Of a stretch of 64,000 nt of DNA, positions 22,800 to 32,428 are shown one piece after another. This stretch comes from Pseudarthrobacter sp. AL07. GTDB taxonomy: Bacteria; Actinomycetota; Actinomycetes; Actinomycetales; Micrococcaceae. The stretch covers positions 186,001 to 250,000 of the forward strand of contig NZ_JASBRB010000001.1 in assembly GCF_029960665.1 (NCBI RefSeq). Reading direction: 5' to 3'. The notes under the pieces were generated by a model, which ran no database searches, had not been told where the DNA came from, and saw only the letters and a list, made by a program, of their open reading frames with translations. Both the position numbers and the translations under genes were made by a program. Positions within the stretch are counted from its first letter, which is position 1; every line of letters starts with the position of its first letter.

Positions 22800-23069
22800 T
22801 TTGGCTCCGGAGCAAATGTGGCGCCAACTTGAGCGCGACACTAGTGGGTTGCAGTTCAGGAGACGCTGAACTGGAAATCGAGACTGAATGCGCCTACCCT
22901 AACACCGCAGTGACTGCTGTAACCAGAGTTTCGATTGTTGCCAATGTGAATGATGCGCCACTGTTATCCACAGCCCACACCATATGACTTGGCGGCGTGC
23001 GCTACGCTCCCTAGGCTGTACCCAGTTGAACTGCCTCCACCGGGGGCGGTAGTTGTATTGGGGAACAAC

Positions 23070-24293
23070 ATGGACGCTGTGCGAATCGTGGAAGACGAAG
23101 TCCGCGAGCTGATCCGCCGTCGGGGCCTGGACCCGCTACGGCAGGCGTGCGAGGTCCGCCGTCTGGTCGAAGCAGCCGTCAGCGATTACGACGAACGCGC
23201 CCTCATGGGGCCGCTGCCTCCGATTGGTCCGTTGGAAGCCGCACGCCGGTTTGTCTTTGACGCGGTGGCCGGGTTCGGTGTCCTTCAGCCGATGCTTGAC
23301 GATCCGACCATCGAGGAAGTCTGGATCAACGCGCCCAACGAAATTTATGTGGCCAGGAACGGCGAGTCGGAACTGACCTCGCTCAGTCTCACCGACCAGC
23401 AGGTGCGCGATCTCGTGGAACGCATGCTCAAGAGTTCCGGCCGCCGCCTCGACATGTCATCGCCCTTTGTGGACGCAGCGTTACCGGACGGCTCCAGGCT
23501 CCACGTGGTCATTCCGGATGTGACCCGCAGGCACTGGGCTGTGAATATCCGAAAATTCGTCGTCAAGGCCAGCCGGCTTGAGCACCTGGTCGAGTTGGGC
23601 ACCCTGACGCCCCAGTCGGCCCGCTTCCTCGGCGCTGCGGTATCCAGCGGACTGAACATCCTGGTATCGGGCTCAACCCAAGCAGGCAAGACCACCATGC
23701 TCAACTGCCTGGCAGCGAGCATCGGCAGCCGTGAGCGCGTCATTACGGTCGAGGAAATCTTTGAGCTCCAGTTCCCGCTCCGGGACGTCGTCGGACTCCA
23801 ATGCAGGCAGCCCAACCTCGAAGGCGAAGGCGAGATCCCTCTGCGCAGGCTTGTCAAGGAAGCCCTCCGGATGCGCCCGGACCGCCTGGTGGTCGGTGAA
23901 GTCCGGGAAGCAGAAAGCCTCGACATGCTCATCGCCTTAAATAGTGGCTTACCAGGCATGTGCACCGTCCATGCGAACTCGGCCCACGACGCCGTCACCA
24001 AGATCTGTACCCTTCCGCTACTCGCCGGTGAAAATATCTCGTCTGCCTTCGTGGTTCCTACCGTGGCGTCCTGCATCGACCTCGTGGTTCACTGCAGCCG
24101 CCACGCCAACGGCCGCCGCCAAGTAACCGAGATCCTTTCCCTCGGCCGGAGGGTGGAAAACGGCATCATTGAGTCCTCCATGGTTTTCGCCATGGAGGAT
24201 GGCCAGCTACAGCCGCGGGCCAACTCCATGCCCGCGGCGGAGAAGTTTTCCCGGGCAGGGTACGACGTCGCGGCGCTGCTGGAGCCGCGCTGA
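23070..24293 (+). CDS. tadA: Tad/Flp pilus ATPase (CpaF/TadA, VirB11-like)
   Basis: 407 residues from ATG 23070, preceded by GGGGA six bases upstream; the open frame runs back to 22950 but those 40 residues have no family match. Walker A is GSTQAGKTT, followed by an Asp-box-like region and RMRPDRLVVGEVREAE as Walker B. The N-terminal domain contains LDDPTIEEVWINAPNEIYV, typical of CpaF. It should be the cytoplasmic hexameric motor that powers assembly of a Flp/Tad pilus. Its TGA overlaps the ATG of tadB. The 228 bases before it, facing away from the muramidase gene, hold the promoter region but no recognisable motif. Confidence 0.93.
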   Translation: MDAVRIVEDEVRELIRRRGLDPLRQACEVRRLVEAAVSDYDERALMGPLPPIGPLEAARRFVFDAVAGFGVLQPMLDDPTIEEVWINAPNEIYVARNGESELTSLSLTDQQVRDLVERMLKSSGRRLDMSSPFVDAALPDGSRLHVVIPDVTRRHWAVNIRKFVVKASRLEHLVELGTLTPQSARFLGAAVSSGLNILVSGSTQAGKTTMLNCLAASIGSRERVITVEEIFELQFPLRDVVGLQCRQPNLEGEGEIPLRRLVKEALRMRPDRLVVGEVREAESLDMLIALNSGLPGMCTVHANSAHDAVTKICTLPLLAGENISSAFVVPTVASCIDLVVHCSRHANGRRQVTEILSLGRRVENGIIESSMVFAMEDGQLQPRANSMPAAEKFSRAGYDVAALLEPR

Positions 24294-25147
24294 TGGCGCC
24301 TCTGGTAGGGGTGCTTGCGGGCGCCGGGCTCTTCCTGATCTGGTGGTCGTTCTGGGAAAAGCCGGCAGCGCTGAAGCGCCGCCCGCGGGCCAGCCGCCTC
24401 GAGGACCTGCTGGCCTCCGCCGGAATCGAAAAGGTCTCCGGGCCGGGACTTGTGGCCTCCTGCCTGGGCTTAGGCATTTTTGTGGCTCTCATCTTCTTTG
24501 TGGTCAGCCGGTCATGGCCGATCTCTGTCTGCTTCGGACTGTTCGGCGCGTGGCTGCCCGTCAGCATTGTCCGGTGGCGGGCGAACAGGAGAACCGCCGT
24601 CCTACGCCAGCTCTGGCCGGACGTTGTAGACCACCTGCGCTCGGCCATCCGCGCCGGGCTTTCACTGCCGGAGGCCCTGATCCAGCTGGGGGAGAAGGGC
24701 CCCGAGGAGCTTCGGCATGTTTTCCGGGATTTCGGAGCCGACTACCGCGCCGGCGGGCAATTTGATGCATCTCTTAACAAACTCAAGGACCGGCTGGCGG
24801 ATCCGGTAGCGGACCGGATCGTCGAGGCACTCAGGTTGACCCGTGAAGTTGGCGGTTCGGACCTTGGAAAACTGCTGGGCACCCTCGCGGAGTTCCTCCG
24901 GGAAAGTGCGCGGACCCGCAGTGAGCTTGAGGCCCGGCAGTCCTGGACGGTTAACGCCGCCAGACTCGCGGTGGCCGCTCCATGGATCGTGATGCTCCTT
25001 CTGGCCACGAGACCTGAGGCCGTGAACGCTTACAACACGCCCGCGGGAGCCGCTGTCCTCCTAGGCGGACTTGTTGTGTCGCTGGTCTGCTACTCCATCA
25101 TGCTGCGCATCGGCGCACTTCCGCAGGACGAACGGGTGCTGCGATGA
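24293..25147 (+). CDS. tadB: Tad pilus inner-membrane platform protein TadB
   Basis: 284 residues. Two hydrophobic segments near the N-terminus (VGVLAGAGLFLIWWSFW and the pair around residues 50-85) and two near the C-terminus flank a type II secretion F domain (SAIRAGLSLPEALIQLGEKG). It should form the membrane platform with TadC. The start ATG shares its A with the tadA stop and the end overlaps tadC by 4 bases, giving a tightly coupled operon. Confidence 0.88.
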   Translation: MAPLVGVLAGAGLFLIWWSFWEKPAALKRRPRASRLEDLLASAGIEKVSGPGLVASCLGLGIFVALIFFVVSRSWPISVCFGLFGAWLPVSIVRWRANRRTAVLRQLWPDVVDHLRSAIRAGLSLPEALIQLGEKGPEELRHVFRDFGADYRAGGQFDASLNKLKDRLADPVADRIVEALRLTREVGGSDLGKLLGTLAEFLRESARTRSELEARQSWTVNAARLAVAAPWIVMLLLATRPEAVNAYNTPAGAAVLLGGLVVSLVCYSIMLRIGALPQDERVLR

Positions 25148-26085
25148 ACGGGATCTCGGCGGCCGCGATTGTTTGCGGCATCGTACTCGGAACGGGCCTC
25201 TGGCTGATCTTCGTCCGGCTGCCCTTTATGCGGCCGCTCACGTTCGTCGAGCGCATCGAGCCACAGCTGAAATCGCAAAACCTTGAATCGCGTTTGCTGC
25301 GGGCAAGCGGGCAGAACGCCACGCCATTCGGGCCATTGGAACGGATCGTGCGTCCACTGCTTCACGACGGACTCGCCGCCCTCGGGAAGTTAAACCTCGG
25401 GTCAAAGGCGCTGACCCGAAGGCTGGCTCAAGCAGGGATCAGCAAATCACCTGTCGATTTCCGGGCCGAGCAGCTTCTCTGGTCCGCCGCGGGATTCGCC
25501 GCCGCCCTGGCGGCGGTGGTACTGGGCGCGGTGTCCGGCCGCTTCAGTCCCTTCCTCGCGGTTGTGGCCGTCCTCGGAAGCGCGCTCGGAGGGTTTCTGT
25601 TCCGGGACTTCTGGCTCGGTGTCCAGATCAGCAGGCGGAAATCCCGAATGATGGCAGAATTCCCCAGCCTCGCCGAGCTCATGGCGCTGGCGGTCGGTGC
25701 CGGTGAAAGTGCCACCGGTGCACTGGACCGCGTCTGCCGCAGTGCCAGTGGAGAACTGGCCAAGGAGTTTTCCAAGATCCTTGCCGAGACCAGGGCTGGG
25801 AAACCGCTGGTGGAAGCCCTCCAGGAGTTTTCCGCCCGTACAGATCTCGGGCCGCTCGTCAGATTTGTTGACGGCATCATCGTTGCTGTCGAGCGGGGTA
25901 CACCCTTGGCCGACGTGCTGAGGGCTCAGGCCCAGGACGTCCGGGACACGGCAAAACGGGACCTGATGGAGTCGGCGGGCAAAAAGGAAATTGCCATGAT
26001 GGTTCCCTTGGTTTTTGGTGTCCTTCCCTTAACGGTGGTTTTCGCAGTTTTCCCCGGCATCGCGGCCATCAGCCTCGGATTGTAG
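25144..26085 (+). CDS. tadC: Tad pilus inner-membrane platform protein TadC
   Basis: 313 residues with the same type II secretion F domain (FPSLAELMALAVGAGESATGAL, here within 174-195) and four predicted membrane segments. KKEIAMMVPLVFGVLPLTVVF closes the domain. An ATGA overlap joins it to tadB. Pairs of TadB/TadC with one CpaF ATPase are the standard core of actinobacterial Tad systems. Confidence 0.88.
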   Translation: MNGISAAAIVCGIVLGTGLWLIFVRLPFMRPLTFVERIEPQLKSQNLESRLLRASGQNATPFGPLERIVRPLLHDGLAALGKLNLGSKALTRRLAQAGISKSPVDFRAEQLLWSAAGFAAALAAVVLGAVSGRFSPFLAVVAVLGSALGGFLFRDFWLGVQISRRKSRMMAEFPSLAELMALAVGAGESATGALDRVCRSASGELAKEFSKILAETRAGKPLVEALQEFSARTDLGPLVRFVDGIIVAVERGTPLADVLRAQAQDVRDTAKRDLMESAGKKEIAMMVPLVFGVLPLTVVFAVFPGIAAISLGL

Positions 26086-26167
26086 CCATGACCATCACTT
26101 CTGCGCTCATATCCCTTAGCCGCCACGTCAATTACACAGCGTCACTTACACAATGAATGGGACCGAA

Positions 26168-26434
26168 ATGAAGAACATGGGAATCTCGAGCAGCGTGTTG
26201 CTCCTTGCGTTGCTTGCCGGCCTTTGGGCATGGGCCAGTCGTACCGCGTCGGGCAGAACAGACGCCCGGCATGGCGGCGAGGCCTCTGTCCATGACCACC
26301 CGGAGCGTGGCGACGTGCCTGGTTGGGTGATGATCACTTTAATGTCCGCGGTCCTGGTGGCTGCCTTGCTGGCTCTCGCCGGCCCGGCCCTCGAAACGAT
26401 GTTCAACCAGGCCATGGACAAGGTCGGCAAGTAA
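26168..26434 (+). CDS. Small pilin-like membrane protein, candidate Flp pilin
   Basis: 88 residues from ATG 26168 (GGGA upstream); an ATG at 26153 would add five residues but has no ribosome site. It has an N-terminal hydrophobic segment, a His/Asp/Glu-rich middle (res 30-50) and a C-terminal helix beginning GWVMITLMSAVLVAALLAL that ends in an amphipathic FNQAMDKVGK. The second helix resembles the hydrophobic part of Flp/TadE-type pilins. The canonical G/EY processing site of Flp pilins is not obvious, and no prepilin peptidase is present in the window. I therefore call it pilin-like only. Its position directly after tadC is the usual place of flp. Confidence 0.6.
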   Translation: MKNMGISSSVLLLALLAGLWAWASRTASGRTDARHGGEASVHDHPERGDVPGWVMITLMSAVLVAALLALAGPALETMFNQAMDKVGK

Positions 26435-26437
26435 AAC

Positions 26438-26881
26438 ATGCTGGGCGCCAGCCAGTGCACGTCCATCAGGCTACCGCGCCGGTCCAGGGACGGCGCCGAG
26501 CCGGGCTGGCGCACAGATGAACGCGGCTCAGCAGTAGTGGACTTCGTCATGGTTGGCGGCCTGCTCACCATGTTCTTCCTGGCGATCATCCAGCTGACCC
26601 TGGTCCTGCACGTCCGCAACACACTGATCGACGCCGCCGCCTCCGGGGCGCGCTACGGAACGCTCGCAGACCGGGGAGCGTCAGACGCCGAAGAACGGGC
26701 GGCGATGCTGATTGGGACCGCGCTCAACACTGACTTCGCGCAGGACATCAGCACCACGGAAGTGACGTTCCAGGGCCTGCGGACCCTGGAAGTGACCATC
26801 AAAGCTCCCATGCCCGTCATCGGACTGATCGGCCCGCGGAACCTGCTGGAGGTAAAAGGGCATGCAGCCATCCAACCCTGA
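26438..26881 (+). CDS. TadE-family pseudopilin
   Basis: 147 residues. DERGSAVVDFVMVGGLLTMFF (about 29-49) is the TadE signature: a charged end, Gly-Ser-Ala-Val-Val, then a membrane helix. About 80 extracytoplasmic residues follow. TadE-like proteins are minor pilins of the Tad pilus. The start ATG 26438 follows the pilin-like gene by three bases. Its end overlaps the next TadE-like gene by 20 bases in a different frame. Confidence 0.82.
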   Translation: MLGASQCTSIRLPRRSRDGAEPGWRTDERGSAVVDFVMVGGLLTMFFLAIIQLTLVLHVRNTLIDAAASGARYGTLADRGASDAEERAAMLIGTALNTDFAQDISTTEVTFQGLRTLEVTIKAPMPVIGLIGPRNLLEVKGHAAIQP

Positions 26882-27347
26882 CACCCTGCGTTCCCGGCTC
26901 CATCTTCGGTTCCGGCAGGCGCTTTGCGAGGGGCCGCGTGAAGAGGGGAGTGCAGTGGTCGAATTCACGTTCCTCGCCCTGCTCCTGATGGTCCCGCTGG
27001 TCTACTTCATCATCACCGTAGGCCAGATCCAGGGCGGGTCCTTTGCCGTAGTCGGCGCCGCCGACCAGGCCGCGAAGGTGTTCGTCGCCCAACCGGATGC
27101 AGAGTCTGCCCAGGCCGCCGCCGAACAGGCAGCCCGCATCGCCCTCGCGGACTTCAGTCACGATGCCGGGCAGGCACGCGTATCCACCCGCTGCGACCCT
27201 GCCGACTGCCAGGCTGCGGGCACTGCCGTCACCGTCACGGTCAACCTCACCGTGCCGCTGCCCTTCGTGCCGTTCAACGAGGACTTCAGGCTCAAGGCCA
27301 GTGAAGTTGAAGCCTCGTCCACCCAACTGGTGGGCAGGTTCAGGTGA
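26862..27347 (+). CDS. TadE/TadG-like pseudopilin
   Basis: 161 residues with GSAVVEFTFLALLLMVPLVYF at about 29-49: the same polar-Gly-Ser-Ala-Val-Val-Glu-Phe motif and helix as TadE, with the Glu at position +5 of the helix retained. The periplasmic-side domain has two Cys (RCDPADCQ), which could form a disulphide. It starts inside the preceding gene. Its product is probably a second minor pilin. Confidence 0.82.
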   Translation: MQPSNPDTLRSRLHLRFRQALCEGPREEGSAVVEFTFLALLLMVPLVYFIITVGQIQGGSFAVVGAADQAAKVFVAQPDAESAQAAAEQAARIALADFSHDAGQARVSTRCDPADCQAAGTAVTVTVNLTVPLPFVPFNEDFRLKASEVEASSTQLVGRFR

Positions 27348-27354
27348 CCCAAAG

Positions 27355-27825
27355 ATGACACACAAAGCGATCCCCGAAGCCAAACCAAGCGACTCAGGTG
27401 AGGACGGCCAGATGATCGTGATGATCATTGGCTACGTCGCGGTGGCCCTGCTGGTGGTTACGGTGGTCATCGGCATTTCCAGCGTCTACCTTGAACACAA
27501 AAGGTTGCTGTCACTGGCCGACGGCGCCTCGCTGGCCGCCGCCGACAGCTACACCCTGGGCGAGGTCGGGGGAGAGGGCGGAAGCCCCTCAGCCATATTG
27601 GGTTCCGGCCGCGTCCGCAGCGTTGCGGCCGACTTTATCGCCCGGAGCCCGTCGTCGGCCCGGTTCGCCGGTTTAGCCGTTTCAGCGGAGACCGGCAGCC
27701 CTGACGGATCCACCGCCGTCGTGGTTCTCAGTGCTGTTGTCCACCCGCCGATAGCGAACTTCCTCGTGCCTGATGGGATCAGAATTGAAGCGGCCTCCAC
27801 GGCGCGTTCCCGGCTCACGCGCTGA
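27355..27825 (+). CDS. TadG-like/Flp pilus-associated protein
   Basis: 156 residues from ATG 27355, seven bases after the preceding stop; the same frame is open further back but lies inside the previous gene. Residues about 18-42 (DGQMIVMIIGYVAVALLVV) are a TadG-like start, with a membrane helix followed by KRLLSLADGASLAAADSY, the alanine-rich motif common in TadG/Rv3655c-like proteins. It is the last gene of the Tad cluster. The ribosome site is poor, so translation is probably coupled. Confidence 0.78.
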   Translation: MTHKAIPEAKPSDSGEDGQMIVMIIGYVAVALLVVTVVIGISSVYLEHKRLLSLADGASLAAADSYTLGEVGGEGGSPSAILGSGRVRSVAADFIARSPSSARFAGLAVSAETGSPDGSTAVVVLSAVVHPPIANFLVPDGIRIEAASTARSRLTR

Positions 27826-27887
27826 CCGGACGCGGAGAAGTCAGGGAAGTCCGGCACTCCGGCCTAATAGCGTAGGCTTAAACAACC

Positions 27888-29003
27888 ATGGCCACTATTG
27901 ATTTTTCCGCAGAAATCCGCGCTCTTCGCGCCACCTACACCTCCATCGAGCAAGTCAGCGATGTTGAGGCCCTGAAGGAAGACATCGCCGAACTGAGCGA
28001 ACGCGCTGGCGAGCCCAACCTGTGGGATGACCCCGCGGCGGCCCAGAAGATCACCTCACGCCTGTCGCACCGCCAGTCCGAGCTGGAGCGGCTGAACAAG
28101 CTGGTCTCGCGGATTGATGATCTCGAAGTGCTGGTGGAGCTCGGGCAGGACGAGGACGACGCCGATTCCATGGGCGAAGCCGCTGCCGAGCTGGAGTCCA
28201 TCCGGAAATCCCTGAAAGACCTCGAAGTGGTGACCCTTCTTTCCGGAGAATACGACGAACGTGAAGCCGTGGTGTCCATCAGGGCAGGGGCAGGCGGCGT
28301 TGACGCCGCGGACTTCGCCGAAATGCTGATGCGTATGTACCTTCGCTGGGCCGAACGCCACGGTTACCCCACCACCGTGATGGACACGTCTTACGCCGAA
28401 GAGGCCGGACTGAAGTCCGCAACATTTGAAGTCAAAGCACCGTATGCGTTCGGGACGCTGAGCGTCGAAGCCGGAACCCACCGCCTGGTAAGAATCAGCC
28501 CCTTCGACAACCAGGGCCGCCGCCAGACGTCCTTCGCAGCCGTCGAAGTCATTCCTCTCATCGAATCCACGGACTCCATCGACATCCCGGACAACGAGAT
28601 CCGCGTTGACGTGTTCAGGTCCTCAGGCCCGGGCGGGCAGTCGGTTAACACCACAGACTCCGCCGTCCGGCTCACCCATATCCCCACCGGCACGGTGGTG
28701 TCCATGCAGAACGAAAAATCGCAGCTCCAGAACCGGGCAGCAGCCCTGCGGGTCCTGCAGTCCCGGCTCCTTCTGCTGAAGAAGGAACAGGAGGACGCCG
28801 AAAAGAAAGCCTTCGCCGGCGATGTCAAGGCATCCTGGGGCGACCAGATGCGTTCCTACGTCCTGAACCCGTACCAGATGGTCAAGGACCTCCGCACCGA
28901 ACACGAGGTGGGCAACACCTCCGCAGTGTTCGACGGCGAAATTGACGACTTCATCGACGCAGGGATCCGCTGGCGCACCGACAACCGCAACGCCGCGAAG
29001 TAG
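27888..29003 (+). CDS. prfB: Peptide chain release factor 2
   Basis: 371 residues. It recognises UGA and UAA stop codons at the ribosome. [20 protein letters not shown] contains the GGQ peptidyl-hydrolysis motif, and the anticodon-like tripeptide region lies upstream. The frame is continuous, so the programmed +1 frameshift of many bacterial prfB genes is absent, as in other actinobacteria. A TAGGCT at 27873-27878 next to the ATG (27888) suggests a very short leader. It stands alone after the Tad cluster. Confidence 0.97.
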   Translation: MATIDFSAEIRALRATYTSIEQVSDVEALKEDIAELSERAGEPNLWDDPAAAQKITSRLSHRQSELERLNKLVSRIDDLEVLVELGQDEDDADSMGEAAAELESIRKSLKDLEVVTLLSGEYDEREAVVSIRAGAGGVDAADFAEMLMRMYLRWAERHGYPTTVMDTSYAEEAGLKSATFEVKAPYAFGTLSVEAGTHRLVRISPFDNQGRRQTSFAAVEVIPLIESTDSIDIPDNEIRVDVFRSSGPGGQSVNTTDSAVRLTHIPTGTVVSMQNEKSQLQNRAAALRVLQSRLLLLKKEQEDAEKKAFAGDVKASWGDQMRSYVLNPYQMVKDLRTEHEVGNTSAVFDGEIDDFIDAGIRWRTDNRNAAK

Positions 29004-29180
29004 CACCTGCCGTGCCTACCGGCTAGGCGCGATCGCGCGACACACCCCCGTAGCCCCCGAAATCCGGCCAAGAGGCTGCGTATAGTCGAGGAGCCGGGGC
29101 TCTTCTTCCCCCAAACGAATGCCCGCGCACCGGCTGCAGATCTGGGCTGTATCAGCCGTGCCTGCAGGGTACTTAGGGCC

Positions 29181-29975
29181 ATGATCCGATTCGAAAATGT
29201 CACCAAGGTCTACGACCAGACGGCCCGGCCTGCGCTGGACGATGTCAGCCTTGAGATTGACCGTGGTGAATTTGCCTTCCTCGTCGGCGCTTCCGGATCC
29301 GGAAAGTCCACCTTCCTGCGGCTGGTGCTGAAGGAAGACCGGGCATCCTCCGGCGCCGTCTACGTGGCCGGGCAAAACGTCGCCAAGATCTCCAGCTGGC
29401 GCGTGCCCAGGCTCCGCCGTGGCATCGGCGTGGTCTTCCAGGACTTCCGGCTCCTTCCGCAAAAGAGCGTGTTCGCCAACGTTGCCTTCGCGATGCAGGT
29501 CATCGGTAAGAGCCGCAGCGTTATCCGCGACACCGTCCCCGAAGTCCTCAAGACCGTGGGTCTGGAAGGCAAGGAAAACCGCCTTCCCCATGAACTTTCC
29601 GGCGGCGAGCAGCAGCGTGTGGCGATTGCCCGCGCGGTAGTCAACCGCCCCGGCATCCTTCTTGCCGACGAACCCACCGGCAACCTGGACCCCACCACGT
29701 CGATGGGCATCATGGGCGTGCTGGACAAGATCAACCAGAACGGCACCACGGTGGTCATGGCCACACACGACGACGACATCGTCAACGAGATGCGCAAACG
29801 CGTTGTGGAGCTAAAGAACGGCATCGTGATCCGCGACGAGGCCAGGGCTTTGTATACCTCCATGATCCCCGTAGTAGGCCAATCCCGCCGGCTCAGGGAC
29901 GCCAGCGGCCGGGACGAAGCCCAGCCACCCGCACCCGGGGAACCGAATCCCGACTCAGGGGAGGAGCAGCGATGA
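29181..29975 (+). CDS. ftsE: Cell-division ABC transporter ATP-binding protein FtsE
   Basis: 264 residues. Walker A is [10 protein letters not shown], the signature is [15 protein letters not shown] and Walker B is [12 protein letters not shown]. The C-terminal 40 residues (Pro/Glu/Gly-rich) are an extension not found in enteric FtsE. With FtsX it controls peptidoglycan hydrolases at the septum. A TATAGT at 29081-29086 may be the promoter -10, leaving a leader of about 90 bases. The end overlaps ftsX by 4 bases. Confidence 0.95.
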   Translation: MIRFENVTKVYDQTARPALDDVSLEIDRGEFAFLVGASGSGKSTFLRLVLKEDRASSGAVYVAGQNVAKISSWRVPRLRRGIGVVFQDFRLLPQKSVFANVAFAMQVIGKSRSVIRDTVPEVLKTVGLEGKENRLPHELSGGEQQRVAIARAVVNRPGILLADEPTGNLDPTTSMGIMGVLDKINQNGTTVVMATHDDDIVNEMRKRVVELKNGIVIRDEARALYTSMIPVVGQSRRLRDASGRDEAQPPAPGEPNPDSGEEQR

Positions 29976-30886
29976 GGCTCGCCTTTATCCTCGGTGAGAT
30001 CGGCAGCGGACTGCGGCGCAACATCACTATGGTGGTTTCGGTCATCCTGGTCACCTTTGTTTCGCTGACATTCGTCGGCGCCGCAGGCATGCTGCAGCTC
30101 CAGATCAACCAGATGAAGGGCTACTGGTACGACAAGGTCCAGGTTGCCATCTTCCTCTGCAGTGACGGTTCGACGGCGGCCGGTTGCGCCACAGGCCCGG
30201 TCACCCCGGAGCAGCAGGACAACCTGCAGACCCTGCTCGAATCACCTGCCGTGGCCCAGTACGTCAACGATTTCCAGTACGAGTCCAAAGACGAGGCCTA
30301 CAAGCACTTCAAGGACCAGTTCTCCAATTCTCCGATCGTCGATTCCGTCACGCCGGACCAGCTCCCTTCATCCTTCCGGATCAACATGAAGGATCCGGAA
30401 AAATACCAGATCATCAGCGAGACGTTCTCCTCGCAGCCGGGCGTGGAAACGGTCATAGACCAGCGGCAGCTGCTCGAACGGCTGTTCTCGGCCATGAACG
30501 CCGCCTCCCTCGTGGCCGTCAGCATCGCCGGCGTGATGATCGTGTGCGCCATCCTTCTGATCGCCACCACCATCCGGCTCTCGGCCTTTAGCCGCCGCCG
30601 AGAGACCGGGATTATGCGCCTGGTGGGTGCGTCCAAGATCGTCATCCAGCTCCCGTTCATCCTGGAAGGCGTGATTGCGGCGGTGATAGGCGCAGCCCTG
30701 GCATCCGGCACGCTGTGGGCAGTGGCGCACTTCTTCCTGGGCGAGTACCTGTCCAAGCAGTATCCGGACACGGCGTTCATTTCACCGGGGCAGACGCTCA
30801 TTCTTGCGCCTGCCTTGCTGATCCTTGGCGGATCTTTGGCAGGAATTTCGTCCCTCTTGACCTTACGCAGATATTTGAAGGTTTAG
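29972..30886 (+). CDS. ftsX: Cell-division permease FtsX
   Basis: 304 residues. It has a cytoplasmic N-terminus, a first membrane helix near 20-42, and an extracytoplasmic loop of about 120 residues (with two Cys, [11 protein letters not shown]). Three C-terminal helices carry the MacB/FtsX permease core ([20 protein letters not shown]). It transmits FtsE ATPase cycles to a hydrolase bound to the loop. The endopeptidase gene follows after a 27-base gap, the natural candidate for the partner. Confidence 0.94.
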   Translation: MRLAFILGEIGSGLRRNITMVVSVILVTFVSLTFVGAAGMLQLQINQMKGYWYDKVQVAIFLCSDGSTAAGCATGPVTPEQQDNLQTLLESPAVAQYVNDFQYESKDEAYKHFKDQFSNSPIVDSVTPDQLPSSFRINMKDPEKYQIISETFSSQPGVETVIDQRQLLERLFSAMNAASLVAVSIAGVMIVCAILLIATTIRLSAFSRRRETGIMRLVGASKIVIQLPFILEGVIAAVIGAALASGTLWAVAHFFLGEYLSKQYPDTAFISPGQTLILAPALLILGGSLAGISSLLTLRRYLKV

Positions 30887-30913
30887 GCTGTGCAAACCGA
30901 ACAAGGAATCCTG

Positions 30914-32341
30914 ATGAACGAATTGCACCGAACTGTGCCCCGGCACCGGGCCGAACGCACGCGACCGTCAGGCCGCCGCGCCGGCCTGATCAGCGGCGTC
31001 CTGGCACTGCTGCTCGCCGCCAGCATGGGTGCCTCAGCCCCGGTGGCGCATGCTGATGAGCTCGATGACAAGCGTGCCGCCCTTGAAGCTGAGGCGGCCC
31101 GGGTCCAGCAGTCCCTGGAATTCGTGGATTCGCGCATCGCGAAGGCCGCCGGCGACCTGGTGATCTACCAGGGCCAGCTGCCAGGCGCCCAGCAGGCCCT
31201 CCTGGAAGCTCAGGGGCGCGTGGCGAGTGCGGTCAAGGAAGTCGAAGCGCTGACGGCGCGGGTTGACCTTGCGCAGCAGAACAAGGCCAAAATCACGCAG
31301 CAGCTTGAGGCTGATAAGCAGAAAATCGCCGACACCAAAAAGCTGATCGGCCAGATCGCCACCCAGGCCTACAAATCCGGTGGCGTTCCGTCGAACCTGA
31401 CCCTCTTCTTCGGGGCCAACAACGGCGGCAGCCTGACCGACACCATGGACCTCGCGGACCAAGCCATGCGCAGCCAGAACGCCGCCATGGACAAGCTGTC
31501 CCAGCAAAGCGCCACCAACGTAAACTCCCAGGCCCGGCTTGAAGCTGTCGAGGCTGAGATCAGGGACCTCAAGGCCAAGGCCGATGCCGCACTGGAAAGG
31601 GAGAAGGCTGCCCGTGACGAGGCCGCTGCCAAGAAGGCCCAGGTTGACCAGCTGATCGCCGACACCACCCGCCTTGATGCCGAACTACAGGCAGCGAAAC
31701 CTGGCATCCAGTCCCAAATGGCGGCGGTGGAAGCCAGCCAGAACTCCGTTGCCAACGAAATCGCTGAACGTGACCGCAGGCTCCGCGAGCAGTGGGAAGC
31801 AGAGCAGCGCCGCCTCGCTGAGGCGGCCGCTGCTGCCGCGGCCGCCCGCGCAGCCGCCCAGGGCCAGGCTCCGCCAGCACAAGCGCCGTACGTTCCGGTG
31901 ACCGGATCGCCGTCGGCGTTTGGCTTGCGGCACCCCTTCTCAGGTGGTGCGCCCATCACATCCGGCTTTGGCTGGCGGGCAACCCCGCCTGGAACCATCG
32001 ACTTTTACGGAACGGGCGGCTACCTACACACTGGAATCGACTTTGGGGTCGGCTGTGGCACCCCCGTCTACGCGGCAGCAGCGGGCGAGGTCTTCTCCTC
32101 AGGCTGGAGTTCCGCCGACGGCGGCGGCTGGCGGGTGAAGCTGTCCCACGGTGTGGTCCAAGGCAACTCCCTGACCACGATTCTCTACCACAATGCCAGC
32201 GTTGTCGTCTCCAACGGCCAGCAGGTTTCCGCTGGCCAGCTCATCGCCTACTCGGGCAGCACCGGCAACTCAACGGGCTGCCACGCACACTTCGAAACCT
32301 GGCTCAACGGAGCCGCAGTTGACCCGATGCGCCTGCTGTAA
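30914..32341 (+). CDS. Secreted coiled-coil M23 endopeptidase (EnvC-like)
   Basis: 475 residues from ATG 30914, preceded by AAGGA; GTG 30890 is less likely. A signal peptide covers about 1-45 (SGVLALLLAASMGASAPVAHA). A long coiled coil runs from about 46 to 300, then an Ala-rich linker, and a LytM/M23 domain to the end. The zinc ligands look complete: HTGID in the first motif and HAHFE in the last. This suggests an active D,D-endopeptidase, unlike enteric EnvC whose LytM site is degenerate. The position directly after ftsEX, and the coiled coil known to bind the FtsX loop in such systems, make it the likely FtsEX-controlled hydrolase. Mycobacteria use the NlpC/P60 enzyme RipC instead. Confidence 0.9.
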   Translation: MNELHRTVPRHRAERTRPSGRRAGLISGVLALLLAASMGASAPVAHADELDDKRAALEAEAARVQQSLEFVDSRIAKAAGDLVIYQGQLPGAQQALLEAQGRVASAVKEVEALTARVDLAQQNKAKITQQLEADKQKIADTKKLIGQIATQAYKSGGVPSNLTLFFGANNGGSLTDTMDLADQAMRSQNAAMDKLSQQSATNVNSQARLEAVEAEIRDLKAKADAALEREKAARDEAAAKKAQVDQLIADTTRLDAELQAAKPGIQSQMAAVEASQNSVANEIAERDRRLREQWEAEQRRLAEAAAAAAAARAAAQGQAPPAQAPYVPVTGSPSAFGLRHPFSGGAPITSGFGWRATPPGTIDFYGTGGYLHTGIDFGVGCGTPVYAAAAGEVFSSGWSSADGGGWRVKLSHGVVQGNSLTTILYHNASVVVSNGQQVSAGQLIAYSGSTGNSTGCHAHFETWLNGAAVDPMRLL

Positions 32342-32428
32342 CGCCGGTCTTCGCCTGCCGTAGACTGGTATGACTCCGCGCCGGAACGGCCGGAGCCGGC
32401 CAAGATTCAAGAACTGAGGAGTTCCACC

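Noticed and set aside
26817..27428. A 203-codon frame antisense to the Tad pseudopilin genes
   Set aside because: It has no family character and the plus-strand genes show the TadE signature.
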